A DNA stretch of 64,000 nucleotides from Bacteroidales bacterium (GCA_028724885.1 JAQYTJ010000021.1:1-64000); one strand, 5' to 3'; shown: positions 8,997 through 17,825, numbered from the stretch's first letter. Notes: generated by a model from the letters alone, not told the origin. Translations and numbers: made by a program.

Positions 8997-10263
8997 ATAT
9001 TATCAATTAGAATCATTAGTTAAAAAATCAAAAATATGAATGCAACGGCAAGTTTGCCTAGCGTATGCATTAACAATCCGGCAGTAGAGCGACATTTGTT
9101 AGCTCTTTGAATATTCGTTTGTTCGTTAAGCCAGCTGAAGAAGGTTCCACTGGTTCTCTGACACTGTAAACTGCAGCAGAAAAAATCCACAGCAGTTTTC
9201 CCTTTTAAGTTACTTATTTTAAGAGACTTTACGAATGTTTCTACTGTGTTTTCACTCTTATTTTTTAACAAATTTCAGCCTCTCTGAGGCCACTTTATAA
9301 AACTTAGTCTCAGTAGTGCAACTACTGATTGTGATTATTAGTTCTAGTGCATTAAGCTATTGCTCTTGAACAAATATATTAAAAAGTCTGAAGTTTTCCA
9401 CAAAAATGCGCCAAAAACTCATAAATTATTGTTAACAAACGAAATATCTCTTGTATAATAGCTTGTAAAAATTTAATACACCTATAATTTTCAAATACAT
9501 ACGAGAGCGTTAGCACGTTTTAGGGGCTCTTTCATGAGACTTGCTGACATTGTCAACTTACGAAATTTCTGACATTATCATGGCATCATAGTAATTATGT
9601 GGCTGCAAAAGTGCGCCTTTATCTGTTTTAGGCTCAAGAGTTTGTAGCCATCCACCACTACAAATAAGGTACGCTTTTGGCTACCCTCTATGGTATGGTT
9701 GCCTTACCGCATGCTTCTGAGTCCTCTATTAAAACTGCACCTATAGCGTCCGGATGTTATTTGAATAAGCTGTAGCTATTCTTTTTATTTAGCGACCATA
9801 TTACTTGAATATATCATAACTATAGCGATCCAGCATATCATCTACAAAATTTTCGACACAAATTTAGCAAGTTGGTTCATTTTCGTTTGACGCAATATAC
9901 CAGCATTTAGCAGATGAAATTCCGAATGAGGATAGGCAAAGGATACTACGTATGTAATTGATCGCCAATATATTCATCTACATTAACGGACTCCTTGCCT
10001 CATAAAGGTGGGCAACACCATCATTTATTACCAGTTACTTACTAGGGAAATTCTACCACTTCACTATAGCAAGGAGCAAAACAACCATCAATAGATGCCG
10101 GGCTTTCGAAGGCGGGTCGCTGAAGACAGAAGAATAGGGGTTCGCAGGACTTCTGTCGGCCAAAGTTCAAGCATATGGCGATATAGCCTTAGACTTCCAA
10201 CTATAAGGGCGGCTTGGGAATTGCACCAGTTAGAGCATGCCTATGCTGGGCGGACACCCAAAA
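8997..10263. other. 1.27-kb stretch without a recognisable gene
   Basis: No open frame here shows plausible codon use or a known family. The first 400 bases form the leader of the DUF5107-susCD operon, with a small GCCTC/GAGGC hairpin at 9278-9290 and a promoter-like site at 9371. The part from about 9,560 to 10,260 may be decayed coding DNA, but I could not identify a parent gene. TGAATAT/ATATTCA 7-mers occur at about 9106, 9812 and 9970. Confidence 0.5.
9371..9404 (-). promoter_or_regulatory. Candidate Bacteroidetes promoter of the DUF5107-susCD operon
   Basis: On the minus strand TATATTTG (9378-9371) matches the -7 consensus TAnnTTTG, and TTTG at 9404-9401 stands 22 bases upstream, close to the 19-21 usual for the -33 element. 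This would give a leader of about 370 bases. It is the best match in the region but unproven. Confidence 0.45.
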
Positions 10264-10294
10264 AGAGCGTGCTACGAAGACCGAAGCACGCTCT
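10264..10294 (-). terminator. Strong rho-independent terminator behind mdh
   Basis: AGAGCGTGCT (10264-10273) and AGCACGCTCT (10285-10294) form a perfect 10-bp stem with an 11-base loop. On the minus strand the stem is followed by TTTTT. It lies 20 bases past the mdh stop codon. Confidence 0.9.
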
Positions 10295-10314
10295 AATATA
10301 TTCATGAACCCCTA

Positions 10315-11304
10315 TTACTTGAGATTAGGGTTGACTTTCTTCCAATCGTCGATGGCCGGAATGATGCCGAGGGTAATAATCTCATCGCGCATCTTGCAAA
10401 GGTGCTCGTATGAAGCCTGAAGGGCTTTCATTTCAGCAACTGTTCCTTTAGGCTCCTTGTAGCTTACGCCATTCTCGTCAATCACGGTAGGCATAGCCAT
10501 CATGACATGCTGGAATTTGTCATCATTAACGTAAGTACCAGCAGGCCAGGTGAATTTCTTGCCGCCCATGGCAGCTTCGATCATCTTGACTGAATTATAG
10601 GCAGGGCTCTGGAATGAGCTGCGGCCACGAAGCTTGATTATGGTAGAGCCACCCTGAATTGTAGCATGCTTAATCTCCTCGAATCTTTTTTCAGAAAGCT
10701 TTTTCTTAGAGAGCGGAACGCCATCAATCCTAACCTTTGAAGCGAACACTGCCATAGCCTCTCCGTGGCCACCGTATGTGCGTGCTCCCGTAACCTTGTA
10801 CTGAGGAACCTTGAATTCAGCTGCAAGCTCGGTCTGCAGACGAGTAGAGTCGAGAGCAGCCAAAGTAGTAACCTGTGAAGGTTTAAGTCCTGAATGAAGA
10901 AGGACAACGAGTCCAGTAAGGTCAGCAGGGTTGAAGATAACAACTATATGCTTTACTCTCGGGCAATATTTCTTCACGTTCTTTCCAAAATCCTCGGCTA
11001 TCTGGCAATTGCCCTTGAGCAGATCTTCACGGGTCATGCCCTCTTTACGAGGAGCTCCGCCTGAAGAAATGATGTACTTCGCATTCTTGAAGGCAACGGC
11101 AGGATCCGTCGTCCAAGTTAAGTTAACACCTTCGAAGGCGCAGTGAGCCATTTCTGCCACTACTCCTTTCAGTCCCGGCTCATAAACATCGTAAAGGCAG
11201 ATGTTCGGAGTGAGTTTCAACATTGCGGCCGTCTGAGCCATGTTTGAGCCAATCATGCCGGCAGCGCCGACAATGACCAGTTTGTCATTTGTTAAAAATC
11301 CCAT
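10315..11304 (-). CDS. mdh: Malate dehydrogenase
   Basis: NAD-dependent interconversion of malate and oxaloacetate; in fermenting Bacteroidales it runs in the reductive direction toward fumarate and succinate. The Rossmann motif GAAGMIGSNMA lies at about residues 13-23, substrate-binding arginines in GAPRKEGMTRED (about 82-93), NPAD near 125 and the catalytic histidine in TYGGHGEAM near 179. 329 residues fits the Bacteroidetes type of LDH/MDH-family enzyme. The ATG at 11304 is the only sensible start. It is a single-gene unit with a strong terminator behind it and a promoter-like TATATTTG about 100 bases upstream. Lactate dehydrogenase is the main alternative but the family resemblance favours malate dehydrogenase. 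Confidence 0.93.
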   Translation of the reverse strand: MGFLTNDKLVIVGAAGMIGSNMAQTAAMLKLTPNICLYDVYEPGLKGVVAEMAHCAFEGVNLTWTTDPAVAFKNAKYIISSGGAPRKEGMTREDLLKGNCQIAEDFGKNVKKYCPRVKHIVVIFNPADLTGLVVLLHSGLKPSQVTTLAALDSTRLQTELAAEFKVPQYKVTGARTYGGHGEAMAVFASKVRIDGVPLSKKKLSEKRFEEIKHATIQGGSTIIKLRGRSSFQSPAYNSVKMIEAAMGGKKFTWPAGTYVNDDKFQHVMMAMPTVIDENGVSYKEPKGTVAEMKALQASYEHLCKMRDEIITLGIIPAIDDWKKVNPNLK

Positions 11305-11401
11305 AATTATATTAATAGATTTGATAAAGTTCTCCGCCTATTCTAAAAACAAAATCTATTTCGCACTAAAAACGTGCCATATCAATTTGCCTTTCAACTC
11401 G

Positions 11402-11409
11402 CAAATATA
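11402..11409 (-). promoter_or_regulatory. Candidate -7 element for mdh
   Basis: Minus-strand TATATTTG fits TAnnTTTG about 98 bases upstream of the mdh start. A matching -33 TTTG is not evident, so the call is tentative. Confidence 0.4.
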
Positions 11410-11448
11410 GCAATTTAACTTGTATTTTCTTTGAAAAAGAAAATTCAT

Positions 11449-11456
11449 TATATTTG
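11449..11456 (+). promoter_or_regulatory. Candidate -7 element for the phosphopantetheinyl transferase transcript
   Basis: TATATTTG fits TAnnTTTG. It sits back to back with the mdh promoter candidate and would give a leader of about 235 bases that contains two strong hairpins. Confidence 0.5.
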
Positions 11457-11524
11457 CGACGATAAAATTTCGGATATACAATATGGAACCTCCCAGTTCT
11501 ATAACAACAGATAACTCTAGCAAG

Positions 11525-11644
11525 GCGGATCCCCGATCTGACGATCCGCTATCGTATAACTTATTAACACATCAAAAAGAGAATTCGACAATGCAAGGAT
11601 TGCCGAAAGTGTTTGCTATCATAATCCGCAAAGGAATCGGCAAT
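11525..11644 (+). ncRNA. Structured leader upstream of the phosphopantetheinyl transferase gene
   Basis: Two stem-loops are visible. The first pairs GCGGATC (11525-11531) with GATCCGC (11543-11549). The second pairs ATTGCCGA (11599-11606) with TCGGCAAT (11637-11644) and encloses a second helix, TTTGC (11612-11616) with GCAAA (11628-11632). Both are perfect. A frame of 61 codons crosses the region but has no recognisable character. The element could be a regulatory leader or a small RNA; it matches no riboswitch class I recognise. Confidence 0.45.
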
Positions 11645-11694
11645 GCGTATAAATTTCCACTGAACTAAAACTATAAGACTGAATATTAAAACTT

Positions 11695-12333
11695 ATGGCA
11701 CTATATTTCATAAAAGAATTAGAAGAGACTAGATCCAGAATCGGCATCTGGCATATAACGGAATCGGAAGATGAACTGTGCGAGCTTGCGTCTGCTCCAA
11801 CTGATGAAATGGAGGAAATCTCTTTCATAAAGAGTGAGTCGCTACGCAAGCAGAAACTTGCAGTGAAAGCTTTGCTTAACAATATGTTCGGAGAAAAGGT
11901 CTACCTCAGTCACCATGACAATGGCAAGCCTTACATCGAAAATAGCGTAACGAACATAAGCATAACTCATACGAATGAATATGTCGCCGTCATCCTAGAT
12001 GACAACGAAGACATCGGAATAGACATGGAGTCTCTGTCAAGGGACTTCTCCGCAGTTGAGCAAAAAGCCCTCTCCGAGGATGAGATCGAAGATCTTGACG
12101 AAGACAAAAAAAACGAGCAGCTGGCAATATACTGGTGTGCGAAGGAAGCTATATACAAGAGAATCTCGGCATACGGCGTAGACTTCGCCGAGCAAATAGA
12201 AGTTGAGCGTTTCCGTCCACGCGGAGAAGGCGAACTAGAAGCCACTTTCATCCATAAGGACGGCTATGAGGAAGATTTCGACCTTGAATATATGACATTC
12301 GACAACCACGTGCTTGTCTGGGTCGTGGGCTAA
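11695..12333 (+). CDS. 4'-phosphopantetheinyl transferase superfamily protein
   Basis: Transfers the phosphopantetheine arm of coenzyme A to acyl- or peptidyl-carrier proteins. The Sfp-type motifs are present in order: HHDNGKPYI (about 75-83), ISITHTNEY (about 90-98), the metal-binding GIDMES (about 109-114) and the second signature YWCAKEAIYK (about 144-153). 212 residues suits the shorter Bacteroidetes members. It stands alone, with a structured leader in front and a terminator behind, so its partner carrier protein is not shown by context; fatty-acid synthesis ACP is the likely substrate. Confidence 0.88.
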   Translation: MALYFIKELEETRSRIGIWHITESEDELCELASAPTDEMEEISFIKSESLRKQKLAVKALLNNMFGEKVYLSHHDNGKPYIENSVTNISITHTNEYVAVILDDNEDIGIDMESLSRDFSAVEQKALSEDEIEDLDEDKKNEQLAIYWCAKEAIYKRISAYGVDFAEQIEVERFRPRGEGELEATFIHKDGYEEDFDLEYMTFDNHVLVWVVG

Positions 12334-12356
12334 AAGCATAAGCTATGCCACAAGAG

Positions 12357-12390
12357 AGCCGTCCATATTCCTTATGAACGGCTAATATTT
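12357..12390 (+). terminator. Terminator behind the phosphopantetheinyl transferase gene
   Basis: AGCCGT (12357-12362) pairs with ACGGCT (12378-12383), with CAT/ATG pairing inside, followed by the T-rich AATATTTTAT. Confidence 0.7.
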
Positions 12391-12489
12391 TATCAAATCC
12401 GCTAGAACATATAATATACGCCAACATAGGATTTGTCACGCTTGTGATGAGGGCCGCAGCCCTCATTCTTTTTATCTGGCAGACCGAAA

Positions 12490-12774
12490 TCATATCCGAT
12501 GGGCTTGAGCAATTTCCTTGTGAGAGAAACCTTCGATAATATACAAGTTGAAAACCGTTTCGAAGCTAGGCGTAAGATCCCCCATGTAACGCTTGCATAA
12601 ATGCAGCATTTTGGAAGCAAGAAAATCGAACAATCGTTTTTGCACAAGTCTGTCACTTTGCTTGCAAAGAGAGTATTTCAGATATCTGGGAATTAGCCGT
12701 AGCCTCATTTCCCCGTTGGTCTGATTCATCCCGCTTCCGAGAAATAAGATGCAGATTTGAAAAATCCGTTGCAC
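12490..12774 (-). pseudogene. Remnant of an ECF sigma factor, internally deleted
   Basis: On the minus strand a 94-codon frame begins with unrelated sequence, then reads RLVQKRLFDFLASKMLHLCKRYMGD, which resembles the start of sigma region 2 of ECF factors, and passes directly into FETVFNLYIIEGFSHKEIAQ, which is the start of region 4.2. The DNA-binding and core-binding parts between them, normally about 80-100 residues, are missing, and the frame stops within the region 4 helix-turn-helix. A frameshift near 12,495 would continue the helix. The ECF identity is read from motif resemblance. No anti-sigma gene follows. Confidence 0.6.
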
Positions 12775-12896
12775 AAATTAATATTTTTTTGAAATCAACT
12801 CTCACTTCAGAAAAATTTATTCGATAAGCATTTTTGTTCTAGTTTATTAATATGTCATTATGTTAATCAAAGGTGTTAAAATTATTTAGATTGTAC

Positions 12897-12904
12897 TATT
12901 TTTG
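12897..12904 (+). promoter_or_regulatory. -7 promoter element of the TPR-EnvC-TsaE unit
   Basis: TATTTTTG fits TAnnTTTG and stands 26 bases before the start codon at 12931, a usual leader length in this group. Confidence 0.55.
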
Positions 12905-12930
12905 CATAGGCAAAAGCAAATTGAAACTGA

Positions 12931-14592
12931 ATGAAAAAAATATTGTTATCTATCATATCTGGCGCAATTCTTTCCTTATCTTCCGCTTTAGGACAGAATG
13001 AGGTGAATAAATATAGCGGAGAGGCCGGAAGCCAAGTCATAGAGGCCGTCTCAAAAATAGACGACGGTGATTTCAAGTCTGCCACCGACATTCTGAATAA
13101 GCTTGTGGCAAAGGACCCCGGCAATGATGCAGCTTACTATTATCTCGGCTGGTGCATGCTGAAGCAGAACGACGTGAAAGCTGCGCAAGAGCACTTGAAG
13201 AAAGCTTCCGAACTCGACCCTAAGAATTTCTGGTACAAATACTGGCTGGCCAACTCATATTACGGGAATGATTACATGATGATTGCCTCGTACGAAAATC
13301 TTCTGAAAGAGTTCCCTAAAAAGACCGACATCTATTTCTCTCTGGTTAACCTTTATCTGAAGCAGAACGACTTAGACAAAGCCATGGCGTGCCTGAACCA
13401 GATCGAAACCGTTTTTGGAAAGAGCGAGGCTGTCACATCCACGAAATACGACATCCTGCTTCAGAAAAATAAGCCGCAGGAAGCCTTCGAAGAGCTGAAA
13501 AGATACAACGATGATTTCTCTTCTCCTGCGATTCTCTCGAAAATGGGCGATTTTTCAATGGCTCAATACAAAGATTCTGCGGCCTTAGCCTACTACAACG
13601 AGTCCATCTCGCTAGACGACTCCTACATGCCTGCAATGCTAGGAAAGGCAGAAGTATATAGAATCAGAAGGGATTACAATGAATATTTCGCCGTCCTGAA
13701 AAAATTCATGGCATCGGAGGAAACCCCTGCGCAATCAAAAGTCCAGTACATGAATATGCTGCTTCAGCATAGCGAGCCTCGTTTCCTGCAGAATTTCAGA
13801 CCGCAGCTAGATACGACTATGAACGACATGCTGAAACTGAGTCCTAGAGACTCCTCAATTCTGATGCTTGCAGGGCGCTATTACTACAGCACGGATAGGA
13901 AAGATACGGCCAAGTCATATTTCAAATCCAACTCAGAATATAATCCTGAAAGCGCCAGCGCCAGACTCTATTACATCCAGTACCTCTGGAGTGAGAAGGA
14001 TTTCGATGATATGCTAAAGGAAACGGCCAAGGCTAAGGCAGATTTTCCAAGCGTAATAGATTTCGTGGAGATAGAGAATGCGGCTTTCTTTAATACAAAG
14101 AATTACGAAGGAATAGTCAAGAACTGTCTAGAGACCATAGACAAATATAATGGAGACACATCAGTGACTATTCCTGCAATGGCTACGCTAGGCGATGTCT
14201 ATCACGAAATGGGGCAAGAGAAGGAGGCCTTCAAGTTTTACAAGAAAGTCCTCAAGCTAAATCCCAACTATGCTCCCGTACTGAACAATTATGCCTATTA
14301 CCTCGCGCTGAAAGGTAAAAATCTGAAGGATGCCTGCAAGATGAGCAAGAAGACAATCGACAGAGAGCCTGACAATCCTACATACCTCGACACTTACGGC
14401 TGGATTCTTCATCTTTTAGGGAAAAATGATGAGGCGAAGGCTGTGTTCAAGCATGCCATAATTTATGGTGGGAAAGAGAGCGCAACGACTCTGGAACACT
14501 ACAGCATAGTGCTGGAGGCACTCGGGGAGAAAGAACTAGCGAACGTCTACAAGTCTCAGGCAGAGAAGCTTAAGGCCAAAGGAGATGAATAG
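12931..14592 (+). CDS. Exported tetratricopeptide repeat protein
   Basis: A signal peptide (about residues 1-21, ending SSALGQ) is followed almost entirely by TPR units; clear ones read NDAAYYYLGWCMLKQNDVKA, NFWYKYWLANSYYGND and NYAPVLNNYAYYLALKGKNL. 553 residues. It is probably periplasmic or attached to the outer membrane as a scaffold. The next gene, an EnvC-like protein, starts three bases after its stop, so the two are co-transcribed and a role in cell-envelope assembly or division is inferred. No specific partner can be named. Confidence 0.82.
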   Translation: MKKILLSIISGAILSLSSALGQNEVNKYSGEAGSQVIEAVSKIDDGDFKSATDILNKLVAKDPGNDAAYYYLGWCMLKQNDVKAAQEHLKKASELDPKNFWYKYWLANSYYGNDYMMIASYENLLKEFPKKTDIYFSLVNLYLKQNDLDKAMACLNQIETVFGKSEAVTSTKYDILLQKNKPQEAFEELKRYNDDFSSPAILSKMGDFSMAQYKDSAALAYYNESISLDDSYMPAMLGKAEVYRIRRDYNEYFAVLKKFMASEETPAQSKVQYMNMLLQHSEPRFLQNFRPQLDTTMNDMLKLSPRDSSILMLAGRYYYSTDRKDTAKSYFKSNSEYNPESASARLYYIQYLWSEKDFDDMLKETAKAKADFPSVIDFVEIENAAFFNTKNYEGIVKNCLETIDKYNGDTSVTIPAMATLGDVYHEMGQEKEAFKFYKKVLKLNPNYAPVLNNYAYYLALKGKNLKDACKMSKKTIDREPDNPTYLDTYGWILHLLGKNDEAKAVFKHAIIYGGKESATTLEHYSIVLEALGEKELANVYKSQAEKLKAKGDE

Positions 14593-14595
14593 GCA

Positions 14596-15822
14596 ATGAG
14601 AACTGCCGGCAATATATTCATAAAAATTTGCCTCGTCCTTGCATTGGCAGCATTTGGCGGGAATCTGGCATATTCCCAGGATACGAAAGCACAGGAAGAT
14701 AGAAAGGCTCGCCTAGAGAAGGAGATAGCCATAATAGACCAGCAGCTGAAGGCGAATGCCAAAGAGAGTTCCCATGCCCTAAGCAACCTATCTCTCATTC
14801 GGAAAAAAGTTTCTTCTAGGAAAGAGCTGCTTGAGGAGAGCAACCATAAGATAAACTCTTATGAGGTCCACATCAATCTGAAAGAGAAAGAAATAGCAGC
14901 TACTCAGGCTCGCCTGGACACGCTTTCGCTTTATAATTGCAAGCTAGTGCGCAGCGCCTACAAGAACCGCAATGCTAAAATATGGTACATGTACATCTTG
15001 GCAAGTAATGATCTGGGGCAGGCTTTCAGACGCTATGGCTATCTGAGAGACCTTTCGCAACAGCTGAATTTGCAGGCAGAGAAATACAAGGACGCGAAGG
15101 CTCAGCTTGAAAAAGAAACAGAGGAACTAAATATGCTGAAGGCTGAAGCGGAAGTCGTTCGGGCTAAGCATGCGGCCGAGGTAAAGCAGCTTCAAAGCGA
15201 GGAAAATGATTCCAGAGAGATTGTCAATCAGCTAAATAGGAATAAGAAAAAATACCAGAAACAGCTGTCGCAAAAACGAAGAGAAGTCGAAGCACTAAAT
15301 AGAGAAATAGAGCGCATCATACGCGAAGCGATGGCTCCTGAAGAGAAATCATCTGGGAAAACATCAGCAGGCAGAGGGAAAAAGACTTCACAGCCTATCG
15401 ACTATAAGCTTTCCGGAGCTTTCCAGAACAACAAAGGTAAGCTGCCATGGCCTGCAGACGGCCCGGTAGTTGATCATTTCGGCCAGCATTATCACCCAGT
15501 CTACTCCAACGTCAAGCTGCCGTTCAATAACGGCATTTCAATAGCCCTTCAGCCTGGCACTGAAGTGAAGGCCGTTTACGAGGGAGTAGTAAAGCAAATA
15601 ATCGTGATGCCTGGCTACAATAAATGCGTCCTAGTGCAGCACGGAAAATATTTTACGTTCTATTGCAAGCTGGGAGCTGTCTACGTGAAATCCGGGGATA
15701 AGGTGAAGACCAGCCAGGCCATAGGCACGGTAGATACAATCAGCGGAGACACTCAGCTGCATTTCCAGATATGGGAGAGCCGCAACCCGCAGAACCCTGA
15801 AACCTGGCTAAGGCCTCAATAA
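14596..15822 (+). CDS. EnvC-like murein hydrolase activator with a degenerate M23/LytM domain
   Basis: A signal peptide (about 1-28, ending LAYSQ) is followed by a long coiled coil (about 35-250) and a C-terminal LytM/M23 fold (about 290-408, from LPWPADGPVVDHFG to LHFQIWESRNP). This is the EnvC architecture: a periplasmic protein that activates amidases at the division septum. The usual zinc ligands are mostly lost: the first His/Asp position reads LPFNNGISI and the HxH position reads FTFYCKL; only the last histidine in LHFQIW remains. So the domain is probably a non-catalytic activator, as in EnvC. It is downstream of the TPR gene and eight bases upstream of tsaE. Confidence 0.85.
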   Translation: MRTAGNIFIKICLVLALAAFGGNLAYSQDTKAQEDRKARLEKEIAIIDQQLKANAKESSHALSNLSLIRKKVSSRKELLEESNHKINSYEVHINLKEKEIAATQARLDTLSLYNCKLVRSAYKNRNAKIWYMYILASNDLGQAFRRYGYLRDLSQQLNLQAEKYKDAKAQLEKETEELNMLKAEAEVVRAKHAAEVKQLQSEENDSREIVNQLNRNKKKYQKQLSQKRREVEALNREIERIIREAMAPEEKSSGKTSAGRGKKTSQPIDYKLSGAFQNNKGKLPWPADGPVVDHFGQHYHPVYSNVKLPFNNGISIALQPGTEVKAVYEGVVKQIIVMPGYNKCVLVQHGKYFTFYCKLGAVYVKSGDKVKTSQAIGTVDTISGDTQLHFQIWESRNPQNPETWLRPQ

Positions 15823-15829
15823 TATATTC

Positions 15830-16261
15830 ATGAATATGAAACATTGCATAACAATACATGATCTAAGCGATATTGACAGAGCAGCATGGGAATTTCTGAA
15901 AGAAATCGGAAACCACAAAATTGTAGCGTTCTTCGCTCCAATGGGGGCAGGGAAAACGACATTCACGACAGCCATATGCAAGGCTCTGGGAGTGAGAGAA
16001 GATGCCGTCAGCTCCCCTACTTTTGCCATAATAAATGAATATAAGACCGGCACTGGCGATTCTATGTACCATTTCGACTTCTACCGCATCACGAGGATAG
16101 CAGAAGCTCTGGACGTGGGTTTTTACGACTACATCGACAGCGGACGACTTTGTATCATTGAATGGCCAGAGAACATCGAAGAGATACTTCCAGACGAAAC
16201 GCTGCGAATTTCAATAACGGTTAACCCAGACGATTCCAGGACAGTTTCTTGGGAAGATTAA
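15830..16261 (+). CDS. tsaE: tRNA N6-threonylcarbamoyladenosine biosynthesis ATPase TsaE
   Basis: The ATPase partner of TsaB-TsaD in making t6A at position 37 of ANN-decoding tRNAs. The Walker A motif is APMGAGKTTFT (about residues 36-46). Family motifs follow: SSPTFAIINEY (about 63-73), YHFDFYRI, and IIEWPENIEEILP near the C-terminus. 143 residues is normal. The start could be ATG 15830 or the second ATG at 15836 (ATGAATATG). Its stop overlaps the stop of the convergent comM gene. TsaB and TsaD are not in the window. Confidence 0.93.
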   Translation: MNMKHCITIHDLSDIDRAAWEFLKEIGNHKIVAFFAPMGAGKTTFTTAICKALGVREDAVSSPTFAIINEYKTGTGDSMYHFDFYRITRIAEALDVGFYDYIDSGRLCIIEWPENIEEILPDETLRISITVNPDDSRTVSWED

Positions 16262-17820
16262 TCTTTAAACCTGTCCAAGAATCTATATCCCGCAGCCTCC
16301 CTGAGGTGAGCTGGCATTATGTTTTGAGAACCTGCTAGGTCTGCGATAGTCCTCGCGACTTTGATGATTCGTGAATATGCCCTGGCGGAAAGCCCAAGGC
16401 TGTTTATCAGATGCTCCATCAGCGACTTGCAGCCTGCATCCAAAGGACAGAATCGCTCCAGCATTTTCTCGTTCATCTCAGCATTAGTGAATATGCCTTC
16501 CCCTGCAAATCGGCGCTTCTGAATATTCCTGGCCATCCCCACCCTTTTGGCGACTATTGCCGACGGCTCCCCCTTCTCCCGATTCACAAGTTTCTTTGTA
16601 TCAACAGGATGCAGCCATAAGTGAATGTCAATCCTATCCATTATCGGACCCGATAGCTTTGAAAGATAGTTCATCCTCTGGCTAGCAGAGCAAGTACACC
16701 TGTCACCTTCACCGTAATATCCGCATGGACAAGGGTTTGACGCTGCTACCAACATGAACGAGGACGGGAATACGACCTTCGATTTCAGCCTGGAAATCGT
16801 TACTTTCCTGTCCTCCATCGGTGCCCTGAGCGACTCCAAGACAGATCTGGGAATCTGGCCATACTCATCCAGGAACAAGATTCCATTTTGAGCCAGAGTA
16901 ACTTCGCCAGGCCTTATGTCCCCACCATATCCTCCCCCGATTATAGCCTGAAGCGATGCGCTGTAATGCGGAGACCGGAAAGGACGCGTCCGCACCAGTC
17001 CTGGTTCTGATCCACCAAGCCCTGCTACAGAATAAATCTTGCTAGTCACGATTGCCTCCTCCGTAGTCATCGGTGGCAGAATGCCAGCCATCGCCTTAGC
17101 GATAGAGCTTTTCCCCGATCCTGGCGGGCCAATCATTATTACATTGTGCGCACCTGCAGCAGCTATCTCTATTCCTCTCTTCGCTCCCTCCTGCCCGATG
17201 ATTTCAGAAAAATCCATATAATCATTCCTAGGCTCCTTCACAAGCTGTTCTGGAAACTTGGTAAGTTTCCAGAACAGTTTCGTATTCTGGACAAGCAAAT
17301 CTTCACAGCCCTCGTTCCTTTGGAGGATAGAGATGGCATCTTGCAAGGTCTCTATTCCGTAAACTTCAATGCCCTCTATTTCCGACAGTTCCAAGGCAGA
17401 CCTCACAGGAAGGATGCAGCCTCGGCATTTCTTCCTCGCAGCCAGTTCGGCGTAAGGCAAGGCACCAGGGACTTTACGAACCGAGCCATCCAGCCCGAGT
17501 TCTCCCATTATAAGATACTTATCAAGATCAGGCATCTCAGCCTGTCTCGATGCCGCTATTATTCCTAAAGCGATAGGTAAATCATAACCGCTGCCATTCT
17601 TCTGCAGGTCGGCAGGAGCCAGATTTATCACTATTTTCTTCCCAGGCACATGATAACCGAGCGTCTGCATAGCGGTGATGGTGCGCAACAGACTCTCCTT
17701 TACCGCAGCATCCGCCAGTCCTACCAGATGTATTCCTATCCCCTTCGTGATGTCCACCTCTACGGTAACAGGGATCGCATCGATACCAATGCATTTCGCA
17801 CAATGAATATTTATTAGCAT
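16258..17820 (-). CDS. YifB/ComM family Mg-chelatase-like AAA+ ATPase
   Basis: A hexameric AAA+ helicase; the ComM relative promotes branch migration during natural transformation. N-terminal domain (about 1-170, GIGIHLVGLADAAVKES), Walker A GPPGSGKSSIAKAM (about 230-243), Walker B ILFLDEYGQ (about 315), a zinc-finger-like cysteine cluster CPCGYYGEGDRCTCSASQ (about 361-378) and the C-terminal helical domain with SARAYSRIIKVARTIADL. 520 residues is full length. It is convergent with tsaE and its start lies only six bases from a MITE-like element, so the promoter must lie in or beyond that repeat. Confidence 0.92.
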   Translation of the reverse strand: MLINIHCAKCIGIDAIPVTVEVDITKGIGIHLVGLADAAVKESLLRTITAMQTLGYHVPGKKIVINLAPADLQKNGSGYDLPIALGIIAASRQAEMPDLDKYLIMGELGLDGSVRKVPGALPYAELAARKKCRGCILPVRSALELSEIEGIEVYGIETLQDAISILQRNEGCEDLLVQNTKLFWKLTKFPEQLVKEPRNDYMDFSEIIGQEGAKRGIEIAAAGAHNVIMIGPPGSGKSSIAKAMAGILPPMTTEEAIVTSKIYSVAGLGGSEPGLVRTRPFRSPHYSASLQAIIGGGYGGDIRPGEVTLAQNGILFLDEYGQIPRSVLESLRAPMEDRKVTISRLKSKVVFPSSFMLVAASNPCPCGYYGEGDRCTCSASQRMNYLSKLSGPIMDRIDIHLWLHPVDTKKLVNREKGEPSAIVAKRVGMARNIQKRRFAGEGIFTNAEMNEKMLERFCPLDAGCKSLMEHLINSLGLSARAYSRIIKVARTIADLAGSQNIMPAHLREAAGYRFLDRFKD

Positions 17821-17825
17821 AGTTA

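Noticed and set aside
9020..9271. 83-codon minus-strand frame upstream of the DUF5107 gene
   Set aside because: Cysteine- and phenylalanine-rich without pattern, located in the leader; no support as a gene.
11483..11668. 61-codon frame upstream of the phosphopantetheinyl transferase
   Set aside because: It covers two strong hairpins and shows no protein character; a structured leader is the better explanation.
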